Below, in pieces: positions 16,251-24,262 of a stretch of DNA of 64,000 nucleotides (its first letter is position 1; every line of letters starts with the position of its first letter). Made by a program: the position numbers and the translations under genes. The notes below the pieces were generated by a model. It ran no database searches. It was not told the origin of the DNA and saw only the letters and a list, made by a program, of their open reading frames with translations. This DNA comes from Anaerolineales bacterium UBA6055 (GTDB lineage: Bacteria > Chloroflexota > Anaerolineae > Aggregatilineales > Phototrophicaceae), in the NCBI GenBank assembly GCA_002428985.1, contig DIYL01000015.1, positions 248,001-312,000 on the forward strand. The letters are read 5' to 3'.

Positions 16251-18377
16251 TTACACATCAATTGGTAACGTCACGTGGAATGTGGAACCCTTATTAAGTT
16301 GACTAACCAATGTAATTTCGCCTTGATGCGCTTCGACAAGTGATTTTACAATTGCCAGCCCTAAGCCTGTACCTTCAATACTGTCAGTTTCAGGTCGCCG
16401 CACACGATAGAAGCGATCAAAAATTTGTGCTTTATCCTCAGGGCTAATACCTAAACCCGTATCTTGTACACTGACGCGTACAACTTTATTCTGTTTCTCT
16501 ACAAAAACGCGAACATCGCCTTCTGGTGGTGTGTATTTGATCGCATTACTAATGAGGTTATTAAAAATCTGACTCAAGCGAAGCTCATCACCATATAAGC
16601 TGGGAAACTGTTCAGGAATATCGGTCGAAACCGTCATAGCTTTTTCGTTGGCTTTAGGCATATTTGCCTCAAGGCATTCACGCAAAATATGAGACAGATC
16701 AACACTCTTCATCTCTAGTTCAATGCCAGATTCGATTCGCGCTAAATCGAGCAATTCGTCAATTAAAGTCTGCATACTGATGATGGCTTTATTCAAACTG
16801 CTAACAAATCGTTCAGATCGCTCGTCAAATGTATTGGTCATCTCCAGTAGGTCGATATAACCACGCATGACACTCAATGGTTGTTTGAGGTCATGTGAGG
16901 CAGTCGCTAGCAATTCACTCTTCAACTTATCTGTTTCTTTAAAGTGGGTAATATCTTGCATGACCAGCACCCACCCAATACCCCCTAAGGGTGAAATCTG
17001 GCAATGATAATGACGACCATTGGGCAGTTGCATTTCTTCCATCATGCCCTGATCTTTTTTCATACCATCAGACAAAAATTGTTTTAGCTCGTTATGAGTA
17101 ATCGTATCATCGATACTAGTATTGATATATTCATCCGCGGTACCGTACAAACCAAAACCTGATAATGCAGACGAATTTATCAATAACACACGGCGATCTA
17201 AACTTACCAGAATAACAATATCCTTGATATTACTCAGAATCAGCGCCATCTTTTGACGTTCTTGTTCGGTCTCGGCAAACAGTCTAGCATTATCAACAGC
17301 GACTCCTGCCCGTTGCGCTAAGCGATTCACAAAATCAAGATGCTCATCGGTGAAACCGTTCAGATTTTTACTTTCAAGTGTAATGACAGCTTCCACACGT
17401 TCTTCACGCATAATCGGCACAGACATCTGAGAGCGTGTATTGTGTTTTACAATTCGATAGTCTTTATCCATAGTGACATCGGGTATGACTTCGGGTAAAC
17501 CGTTACGAGCAGCACGATGGGTAATGCCCCCTTTGTGTTCTTGGGACAACTGCTCTAATAAGGCGTTATCCAACGGATACCCATAATGTTCTAAAACACG
17601 TAAATTATCTGATTGTTCATTATAAACTGCTAACGCTGCCGCTTGAGCATTCGTAAAGCGTAATGCCCAATCCATAATCATGCGGAACACACGATCAAGT
17701 TGGATCGTCGCATTCAATTCTTCATCAATCTGACTTAAAATCTTAACTTCATGCATCCCACCTTCAAGTTCTTTGACTTTACTTTCGTAGGTATATGCGT
17801 TCGCCAAGTAAGTTGCCAGATGCGGACTCAGTTGATTTAATGTATTAATCAAATCATCCGGCATGTCTTGCTCTTCAGGTAATTTAACAATCAGCACACC
17901 ATACAATCCACCCTCAACGCTCAATGGATAGCTAGATAATTTGGTAGCTCCCGTAACATCCAAGATGACTTGTGTTTGTGTATTTTGTACTATGTCAGCT
18001 CGAATAATAGCCGAGCGATTTTGTAACCATTGTCCAACAATTGGATCATTTTGAGCATTATAGCTGTTGAAAAAGACCCGTTTAAGTTGTGTCTGTATTG
18101 TTCGATCCTCATGAATCGGGAGACTCATCTGATATTTGAAGCTAATTTCATCAACATCTCGAACAAACAACATCATGTAGTCTGATTCAATAAAAGAACT
18201 AACAAATGCCATCAATTCTGATGATAAATCACGCAAATCGAGCTTCATTCCCAGCCGTAGACTTGCCTGACGGATCAACTCTAAGACAGTAGTTGAAGTT
18301 GGTGGTGCTTGGTATGGAGTCGAATTGAGGTCATCGTCATTTGGTTGTTGAGCAAAAGGTTTAAATTTGTTTGTCAT
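16251..18377 (-). CDS. Hybrid-sensor histidine kinase with GAF and PAS domains
   Basis: This 708-aa cytoplasmic kinase has no transmembrane segments. In order: an N-terminal GAF-like domain (about 25-195), a second GAF domain (about 215-370, with SQMSVPIMREERVEAVITLES), a PAS-like domain (about 375-480), a HisKA dimerisation domain with the phospho-acceptor His in ATASHDLKQPLSVMRGY (near 495), and a HATPase domain with the N box NLISNAIKYTPPEG, G1 DTGLGISPED and G2 GTGLGLAIVKS. It senses an intracellular signal through the GAF/PAS domains and autophosphorylates. No response regulator gene is adjacent, so it is an orphan kinase here. It is divergent from the tandem-HTH gene. No ribosome site is obvious before the ATG. 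Confidence 0.95.
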   Translation of the reverse strand: MTNKFKPFAQQPNDDDLNSTPYQAPPTSTTVLELIRQASLRLGMKLDLRDLSSELMAFVSSFIESDYMMLFVRDVDEISFKYQMSLPIHEDRTIQTQLKRVFFNSYNAQNDPIVGQWLQNRSAIIRADIVQNTQTQVILDVTGATKLSSYPLSVEGGLYGVLIVKLPEEQDMPDDLINTLNQLSPHLATYLANAYTYESKVKELEGGMHEVKILSQIDEELNATIQLDRVFRMIMDWALRFTNAQAAALAVYNEQSDNLRVLEHYGYPLDNALLEQLSQEHKGGITHRAARNGLPEVIPDVTMDKDYRIVKHNTRSQMSVPIMREERVEAVITLESKNLNGFTDEHLDFVNRLAQRAGVAVDNARLFAETEQERQKMALILSNIKDIVILVSLDRRVLLINSSALSGFGLYGTADEYINTSIDDTITHNELKQFLSDGMKKDQGMMEEMQLPNGRHYHCQISPLGGIGWVLVMQDITHFKETDKLKSELLATASHDLKQPLSVMRGYIDLLEMTNTFDERSERFVSSLNKAIISMQTLIDELLDLARIESGIELEMKSVDLSHILRECLEANMPKANEKAMTVSTDIPEQFPSLYGDELRLSQIFNNLISNAIKYTPPEGDVRVFVEKQNKVVRVSVQDTGLGISPEDKAQIFDRFYRVRRPETDSIEGTGLGLAIVKSLVEAHQGEITLVSQLNKGSTFHVTLPIDV

Positions 18378-18409
18378 TTTTTAGTCACAGTTTTTAGATA
18401 TTTAACTCT

Positions 18410-18438
18410 ATTATAGTCAGGTATTGGCAGATTGGCAT
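18410..18438 (-). promoter_or_regulatory. Predicted promoter of the histidine kinase gene with TTGGCA repeats
   Basis: On the minus strand ATGCCA (18433-18438) and TATAAT (18410-18415) are spaced by 17 bases, 33 bases upstream of the kinase ATG. The plus-strand hexamer TTGGCA occurs at 18424-18429 and 18432-18437, inside and beside this promoter, and again at 18485-18490. The copies could form a regulator site shared by the two divergent genes. Confidence 0.5.
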
Positions 18439-18508
18439 AAACAATTCTAATATCTGTTGTAAAAGTGATATTTGACACCAAATCTTGGCACACCATTAAG
18501 AATTTAAG

Positions 18509-18537
18509 TTGCTGAACATCCACCATAGGTCTATAAT
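18509..18537 (+). promoter_or_regulatory. Predicted promoter of the tandem-HTH gene with overlapping inverted repeat
   Basis: TTGCTG (18509-18514) and a consensus TATAAT (18532-18537) are spaced by 17 bases, with the start codon 33 bases downstream. An inverted repeat TCTATA-N9-TATAGA (18530-18535 and 18545-18550) covers the -10 element and the transcription start. It is a natural place for autoregulation by the HTH protein encoded next. Confidence 0.6.
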
Positions 18538-18569
18538 GCTAGAGTATAGAATTAATAGTGGAGGTACCC

Positions 18570-19322
18570 ATGAGTTTTGGTGATTTGTCAGATAGACTCA
18601 AAAAAGGTATGAGTAGTAAGCATCAGACATCTGCAACAGACGATAAACCGTATGATTATTCAGAATCCTATCGTCTGCGGGGTAAGATGTTAGGAGTACT
18701 CATCCGCGATGCACGTATCTCTGCTTCCCGCACACTTGAAGACTGTGCTCGTCTTCTACAGGTCTCACCTGCTCAAATCAGTGCATGGGAATATGGTGAC
18801 GATGTGCCATCCCTACCGCAACTAGAGCTACTTGCCTACTATCTGGATATTCCAGTGAGTCATTTTTGGGGGAGCTCGACTCGCAGTCTCCAAGATGAAA
18901 AATCTGGTGTACAACTCGAATATGTCGCACTGAGAAACCGTATGATTGGTGGCTTAATGCGTTCTGCACGCGAGGGCGAAAATCTAAGTATTGAAGATTT
19001 GAGCGAAGCTACTAAGATTGATGCGCCATTGCTCCAACAATATGAATACGGCGATGTAATTATTCCAATGCACCACTTAACCGTAATAGCTGGAGCAGTA
19101 AATCGTAATTTAGATTACTTTTTAGAGAGCAATAGCTATGTAGGCGAACTACTAAAGATGCGAGCAGAATGGCAAAAATTCATGGATTTGGATGAGGACG
19201 TACGAGAATTTGCCTCAAATCAGACCAATCTTGGATTCCTTAAAATTGCTATGCACTTTAGTGATATGCCAACCGCGACCTTACGCAAAATTGCTGAAGG
19301 TATGCTTGACATCACGATGTAA
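18570..19322 (+). CDS. Tandem Cro/C1-type HTH transcriptional regulator
   Basis: Protein of 250 aa from the ATG at 18570, chosen because GGAGG lies 5 bases upstream; an in-frame GTG at 18558 overlaps the ribosome site and is rejected. It has two XRE-type helix-turn-helix domains: residues about 32-95 (LIRDARISASRTLEDCARLLQVSPAQISAWEYG) and about 120-185 (LMRSAREGENLSIEDLSEATKIDAPLLQQYEYG). They resemble each other (ISAWEYGDDVP against LQQYEYGDVIIP), so an internal duplication is likely. The C-terminus is a short helical region. It probably binds DNA as a regulator of itself and perhaps of the divergent kinase. The TPR gene follows after 52 bases. Confidence 0.9.
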   Translation: MSFGDLSDRLKKGMSSKHQTSATDDKPYDYSESYRLRGKMLGVLIRDARISASRTLEDCARLLQVSPAQISAWEYGDDVPSLPQLELLAYYLDIPVSHFWGSSTRSLQDEKSGVQLEYVALRNRMIGGLMRSAREGENLSIEDLSEATKIDAPLLQQYEYGDVIIPMHHLTVIAGAVNRNLDYFLESNSYVGELLKMRAEWQKFMDLDEDVREFASNQTNLGFLKIAMHFSDMPTATLRKIAEGMLDITM

Positions 19323-19334
19323 TTAACCATCAGG

Positions 19335-19374
19335 AAAGGAGCAAGAGCATACCCAATAAGTATGCGACAGCACT
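19335..19374 (+). promoter_or_regulatory. Distant Shine-Dalgarno bridged to the TPR start by a hairpin
   Basis: AAAGGAG (19335-19341) is 33 bases from the ATG, too far to act directly. Between them lies a perfect 6-base stem, GCATAC (19347-19352) and GTATGC (19360-19365), with a 7-base loop. When folded it removes 19 bases and leaves an effective spacing of 14. A six-codon reading frame (MRQHYE) that starts in the hairpin and overlaps the gene start has no ribosome site of its own. Confidence 0.5.
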
Positions 19375-19929
19375 ATGAGTAAAGGCGACGAACTTAAAGA
19401 GCAAGGTTTAAAGTTACATCAGCAACATGATTACGAGGCAGCAGCCCGTCTCTTTCAACAGGCGCAAGAAGCCTACACAGAAGAAAATCAAAAAGATATG
19501 GCAGCCGAAATGCAAGTCAACATTGGCGTTATTCATCGGGTTCTAGGCGAAAATCAACAAGCCCTCGATGCTATGCAGAATGCATTAGGGTTATTTCAAG
19601 AAATGGATGATAAAGACCGCGTAGCAAAAGTCCTCGGTAATATGGGTGGTGTTTATACTGCACTTGGCGATAAAGAACAAGCATACACAGCTTACCGAGA
19701 AGCAGCTGACATCTTTGAAGAACTTGATGATCGACAAAACTATGGTGAAACATTGGTCGCAATGGGGTATTTACTCATCGGTAACGGAAAATGGTTCGCA
19801 GGTGCAACAACAATTGGTGACGGATTGCAACACAAAGAAACACTCACCACCAACGAACGTATCATGAAAGGGCTTGCAGGCGTTATCGGACGGTTACAAG
19901 GTACAAGCGACGAAAAGAAGGATAGCTAA
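19375..19929 (+). CDS. TPR-repeat protein, 184 aa
   Basis: A soluble protein built of four to five tetratricopeptide repeats, visible as units such as AARLFQQAQEAYTEENQKDMAAEMQVNIGVIHRVLGENQQALDAMQNALGLFQEM and the next with AKVLGNMGGVYTALGDKEQAYTAYREAADIFEEL. TPR arrays mediate protein-protein contacts; no catalytic motif is present. The gene lies 52 bases after the tandem-HTH gene and 24 bases before the GT-C gene, so the three may be cotranscribed. Translation may rely on a hairpin that brings a distant ribosome site close to the ATG. The partner protein is unknown. Confidence 0.9.
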   Translation: MSKGDELKEQGLKLHQQHDYEAAARLFQQAQEAYTEENQKDMAAEMQVNIGVIHRVLGENQQALDAMQNALGLFQEMDDKDRVAKVLGNMGGVYTALGDKEQAYTAYREAADIFEELDDRQNYGETLVAMGYLLIGNGKWFAGATTIGDGLQHKETLTTNERIMKGLAGVIGRLQGTSDEKKDS

Positions 19930-19953
19930 ATCCAACCGCAGGCACATCGAACT

Positions 19954-22338
19954 GTGTTTCGACAAATCACTATTTCTGCATTGCTTGTCATTTTAATGGC
20001 AAGTTTTTATATGTTGACATTTCGAGGTCGCATCGAAAGCGGTGATACATTACGCGCGCTTGATGCTCTAACCAGCCAAACACGGTTTAATGATTGGTTG
20101 ATGGATGAATCGGTCTGGTTTAAATATCAATTGAGGGTTCGCGATAGAACTGACTTTCCGCTTGCAGAATATGATGTAGAAGAACGCCTAAATATACAAC
20201 TTGCTCAACCCCTACTTCACATAGCACAGTCAATACCACGCCTCGGCAATATCCACACCGTCTGGTTATTTAATATCATCATCACATCTATAAATATTGG
20301 GCTGGTCTATTTGATAGTCAGATCATTTGGATATAGTGAATTTATCGGTATTGGGGTTGCTATCAGCACAGGACTTGCCACAAATACGTGGGCCTATAGT
20401 CAGACATTTTTCCGTGAGCCACTGGTATCGTTTTTCCTCCTACTCGCTTTCCTTGCGATCCAACTTTATCGTGAACGAAGTTGGTTATGGTGGACAGTAG
20501 GGATCGTCATTACAGGATTATTCGCACTACTAGCATCATCAACAAAATTCTCGGCAATTATGATGTTACCAGCGATTCTCGTCTTCTTAGTTCCGAAAAT
20601 CCCAAAGCTAGACACGCCAAGAACACGCCAAGTATCAATTGGATTGCTCATCTTGCAAGTGGTGGGTCTCGGTACTTTAATGCTATTCGACCCATTACCA
20701 GAAGCGATTCAATCAATTGTTGCGCGATTCAATGAAACCCCCGAGGTGATAAGCTATGCACTCAGAGTATATATACTAAGTCCGGGTGCAAGTTTATGGG
20801 GTACATCGCCTGTTCTCTTATTGTCAATCCTCGGCAGTATTATTCTTATCAGACACCACAAACATCGTTTAGTCTGGACAATCTGGTTTGCATTTATCGG
20901 CTATACCGTAGGTCATGCAGTCACAACAGGTCCAGAATGGTTTGGAGGTCAAAGTTGGCCGCCCCGCTTCCTTGTGCCAACTATTCCAGTATTGATGCTA
21001 GCTACCGCACCTGTACTCCAATATATTGTTGAACGTCGTAATAAAATATTAGGTGTCATTTGGCTAATACTGCTGTTGTACGGCATCTGGATCCAATTTA
21101 GCAGTGTTTCACTAATGTGGTATCAATATGAGGATTCACTACCACCGGAATCGGGTGGACTTACAGAATGGGAGCCAGGTCTAACCCAACCACAGTATTT
21201 TCGATGGGTTGTCTTACCAACTCGCTGGCAAGATTTAGGATTCGATTTCCTATGGGTACGTGCCAACCATACCAATTGGGGAATACAATTTAGTCTCTAT
21301 TCGCTTGTTCTGCTCTTGGGGTTAATGTGGTCAATTTGGCGCAAACATTCCAAACTATTATGGATAACACCTGTAATGGGAATTGTGTTTGCTGGACTGA
21401 TTGTAACGAACTTACGAGCTGTATATTATACTGACCCCGTACCGCAATCACAAAAGCAAGCATTACACGAAGTGCTTGATATTGTCACACAAGAAGCAGG
21501 CTCAGATGATCTTCTGATCCTACCCAATAACACATATGAACGCTTCATTTTGAATCATTTGGATGCAAATAAACCCCGTCCAATTATTTTGTCAGCACAA
21601 CCAGCAGAGCCTGCGAGTGAGCGTCAACCAGCAGAGGTTGTGTCTAATAATCCCAATGACTGGTTAAACTTATCTACAGTGCGTGTCATCCCTCATATCG
21701 CCTTAAAAAACGATCATTTCTGGTATCTTGCCAACACCAGTCCATTTATGGCATGGAGTTTTCGTCCATTTGAGCGATACATGGCAACTTACTTTTATCC
21801 ACTACGCGAAGTCGAGCTCGACACACAAGACGATACCGTCCGGTTACTTGAATATAGTGTTCGAAGTGCAGCACCCAACCCATTTTTGACCTTCACACCC
21901 GACAGATTCACAGATTTACAATATGGTGATCATATCCAACTAAAAGGATTCCAATTACCAAACGGCACGAACTACTCGGGAGGAGAAGCCGTTGAGCTAT
22001 CACTATTATGGCAGTCTAATGCTGTATTGGAGCACGACTATACAGTTGCATGGTTTATCGCTTCTGCCGAAACAGGTCAATTTGTGGCACAAGGTCAAGA
22101 TGCGATGCCACAGGCAGGTTTTGCACCAACGACAAGTTGGATCCCCAATTCACCTATCTGGGATAACCGCGCCCTACGCTTGCCTCCAGATTTGGAAACT
22201 GGGGACTATGTCATCTGGGTTTTGCTTTATCGTTATAATCCCGAAACTGCTAACGTCGAACGACTAACTGTCACAGGCACAACTACAACTGATAATGGAA
22301 CTATTGGGGTATTACCTATCACACTCGTGATTAACTAG
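19954..22338 (+). CDS. GT-C-like membrane glycosyltransferase with C-terminal beta module
   Basis: A 794-aa integral membrane protein that starts with GTG. It has a first helix (residues 4-22) followed by an acidic first outer loop (RIESGDTLRALDAL), the usual place of the catalytic Asp in GT-C enzymes. About ten further helices run to residue 490, ending near YYTDPVP. A large outer domain follows, and its last 150 residues (from about 640: LQYGDHIQLKGFQL, VELSLLWQSN, DYTVAWFIASAETGQFVAQGQDAMP, GDYVIWVLLY) resemble a beta-sandwich module also found in three other membrane proteins of this cluster. It probably transfers sugar from a polyprenyl-phosphate donor outside the membrane. Donor and acceptor are unknown. 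Confidence 0.7.
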   Translation: MFRQITISALLVILMASFYMLTFRGRIESGDTLRALDALTSQTRFNDWLMDESVWFKYQLRVRDRTDFPLAEYDVEERLNIQLAQPLLHIAQSIPRLGNIHTVWLFNIIITSINIGLVYLIVRSFGYSEFIGIGVAISTGLATNTWAYSQTFFREPLVSFFLLLAFLAIQLYRERSWLWWTVGIVITGLFALLASSTKFSAIMMLPAILVFLVPKIPKLDTPRTRQVSIGLLILQVVGLGTLMLFDPLPEAIQSIVARFNETPEVISYALRVYILSPGASLWGTSPVLLLSILGSIILIRHHKHRLVWTIWFAFIGYTVGHAVTTGPEWFGGQSWPPRFLVPTIPVLMLATAPVLQYIVERRNKILGVIWLILLLYGIWIQFSSVSLMWYQYEDSLPPESGGLTEWEPGLTQPQYFRWVVLPTRWQDLGFDFLWVRANHTNWGIQFSLYSLVLLLGLMWSIWRKHSKLLWITPVMGIVFAGLIVTNLRAVYYTDPVPQSQKQALHEVLDIVTQEAGSDDLLILPNNTYERFILNHLDANKPRPIILSAQPAEPASERQPAEVVSNNPNDWLNLSTVRVIPHIALKNDHFWYLANTSPFMAWSFRPFERYMATYFYPLREVELDTQDDTVRLLEYSVRSAAPNPFLTFTPDRFTDLQYGDHIQLKGFQLPNGTNYSGGEAVELSLLWQSNAVLEHDYTVAWFIASAETGQFVAQGQDAMPQAGFAPTTSWIPNSPIWDNRALRLPPDLETGDYVIWVLLYRYNPETANVERLTVTGTTTTDNGTIGVLPITLVIN

Positions 22339-22445
22339 AGATTAGACTTTTGCAATTCTCAGATAATTTACCATCTTCTATTCTTCAACTCATGTCAATC
22401 GTTTAAACTATTTTCATAACGGTTCAATAAACTCAGGGAGAGGAT

Positions 22446-24260
22446 ATGTCAGCCGAATTTATTGTTAAGTCCCCTATCAAAACCAACCACAGCAATGCAT
22501 TTAGATTTATCCTATCGCACATAGCAAGACATCCTGTCGTTGCCCTATTGTTAGTCCTTGGTGCATTCAGTAATGCATTCTTAGCAGGAGTTGTCCCAGC
22601 ACTCATTGGTGATGCATTCGACGCAATGACCAATCTCAATGATGAGACACTTGGTATTGTATTCAATATTATTTTGCTCATTATCGCTTCGCAAACTATT
22701 CGCTCAGTTCTACAATGGATGCGAAATTTCTGTGCTGAAGTTTTTGCACAGCGTTTTGAACGTGATGTCCGTGACGAACTTTACTCAAGTCTACTGGGCA
22801 AAAGTATGAGTTATCACGATATGCAACCCGTTGGTGAAATCATGGCACGCGTAACAAATGATGTCCGTGAGATGAATTTTATGATGAATCCAGGGGTCAA
22901 CCTTGTAATTGGTTCGGGCATGTTCCTAGTTATGCCAGCACTATTCGCACCATCAATCCACCCGCAACTTATTATCGTCCCACTTTTGTTTATTATCGCG
23001 CATGTTTTGGTGCAAATCTACTTTATACGTCGTTTACATCCCATCGCTCAGCAAGTTCGAGCAAGTTTTGGGCATATGAATGCACGCCTAGCAGAATCCT
23101 TAGATGGGTTACAAGTCGTCAAAGGCGCAGCCCAAGAAGATAGTGAAGTAAAATTATTTAATGGTCTCGCAGACCGTGTGCGTGATAAATTTATCGAACA
23201 AGGTGAATTTGAAGCGCGGTATCTGTCAACCCTCTTACTCGGCTTGGCATTTGTTGGCGCATTAATCCACGCAACCGCGCTTTACAGTGCGGGAACTATC
23301 GGCGAAGGTGATGTTATCGCGTTTATTGGTTTTATCTATTTGTTCCAATTTCCGGTATTTATATCTCTATTTTCATCCTCTCGTATTGCATCCGGTTATG
23401 CCAGTGCAGACCGTATCCTAGAAGTCATCAATGTAGAAACCAAACTCGATCAAAATGCAGCCGGATACAATGGTGAAATAAAAGGCGCAATCGCATTTGA
23501 GAATGTTAACTTCAATTATGGCGAAGGTGACGATGTCTTAACTGATATCTCATTCAAAGTCGAGCCGGGACAAACCGTTGCGATTGTTGGACAAACTGGA
23601 TCAGGTAAAAGCACATTAACCAAACTCATTAATCGTATTTACGATGCAACAAGTGGCATAGTGACAGTTGATGGAGTCGATGTTAGCAAATGGAACCTAC
23701 AATCGCTTCGCTCACAAATCAGCATTATTGAGCAAGACATTTTCTTGTTCAGTCGTAGTGTAGCCGAAAATATTGCCTTTGGTATGGAAGACATTGATAT
23801 GGAGTCCGTTATTGAATCAGCCAAAGCAGCGCAGGCTCACGATTTCATCATGACCTTCCCTGATGGTTACGAGACAGTTATTGGTCAACGTGGTATGACG
23901 CTTAGTGGTGGTCAACGACAACGTCTTGCACTGGCGAGAGCTTTCCAGACCAACCCACCGATTCTTATTCTTGATGACAGCACCAGTGCAATCGATAGTG
24001 CTACCGAAGATAGAATCCAACGTGCGATTTGGTCAGCGGCTGAAGGACGTACAACTATTCTTATCACACATCGTCTTTCCCAAATTCGTTGGGCAGATCA
24101 TATTGTCGTCTTACGTAGAGGTGAAGTTGTAGCACAAGGTGCTCATGAAGAACTTCTTGAATCCTCAGAATCATATCGTCGCATCTTTGCGCGTTACGAT
24201 GAACCGCAAGCCGATGATGCCGAAACCAATAAATCAACCCACCCAGTAGCAGGAGACTAA
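22446..24260 (+). CDS. ABC exporter half-transporter (degenerate-site subunit)
   Basis: A 604-aa fusion of a six-helix exporter membrane domain (residues about 20-320) and an ATPase domain. The ATPase has Walker A GQTGSGKST near 379, signature LSGGQRQR near 484 and Walker B LILDDSTSAID. The residue after the Walker B Asp, normally the catalytic Glu, is Asp here, the hallmark of the degenerate half of heterodimeric exporters. Its partner is the next gene, 2 bases downstream. The ribosome site GGGAGAGG precedes the ATG closely. It exports a drug, lipid or peptide; the neighbouring glycosyltransferases make a lipid-linked substrate possible, but that is inference. Confidence 0.93.
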   Translation: MSAEFIVKSPIKTNHSNAFRFILSHIARHPVVALLLVLGAFSNAFLAGVVPALIGDAFDAMTNLNDETLGIVFNIILLIIASQTIRSVLQWMRNFCAEVFAQRFERDVRDELYSSLLGKSMSYHDMQPVGEIMARVTNDVREMNFMMNPGVNLVIGSGMFLVMPALFAPSIHPQLIIVPLLFIIAHVLVQIYFIRRLHPIAQQVRASFGHMNARLAESLDGLQVVKGAAQEDSEVKLFNGLADRVRDKFIEQGEFEARYLSTLLLGLAFVGALIHATALYSAGTIGEGDVIAFIGFIYLFQFPVFISLFSSSRIASGYASADRILEVINVETKLDQNAAGYNGEIKGAIAFENVNFNYGEGDDVLTDISFKVEPGQTVAIVGQTGSGKSTLTKLINRIYDATSGIVTVDGVDVSKWNLQSLRSQISIIEQDIFLFSRSVAENIAFGMEDIDMESVIESAKAAQAHDFIMTFPDGYETVIGQRGMTLSGGQRQRLALARAFQTNPPILILDDSTSAIDSATEDRIQRAIWSAAEGRTTILITHRLSQIRWADHIVVLRRGEVVAQGAHEELLESSESYRRIFARYDEPQADDAETNKSTHPVAGD

Positions 24261-24262
24261 TA

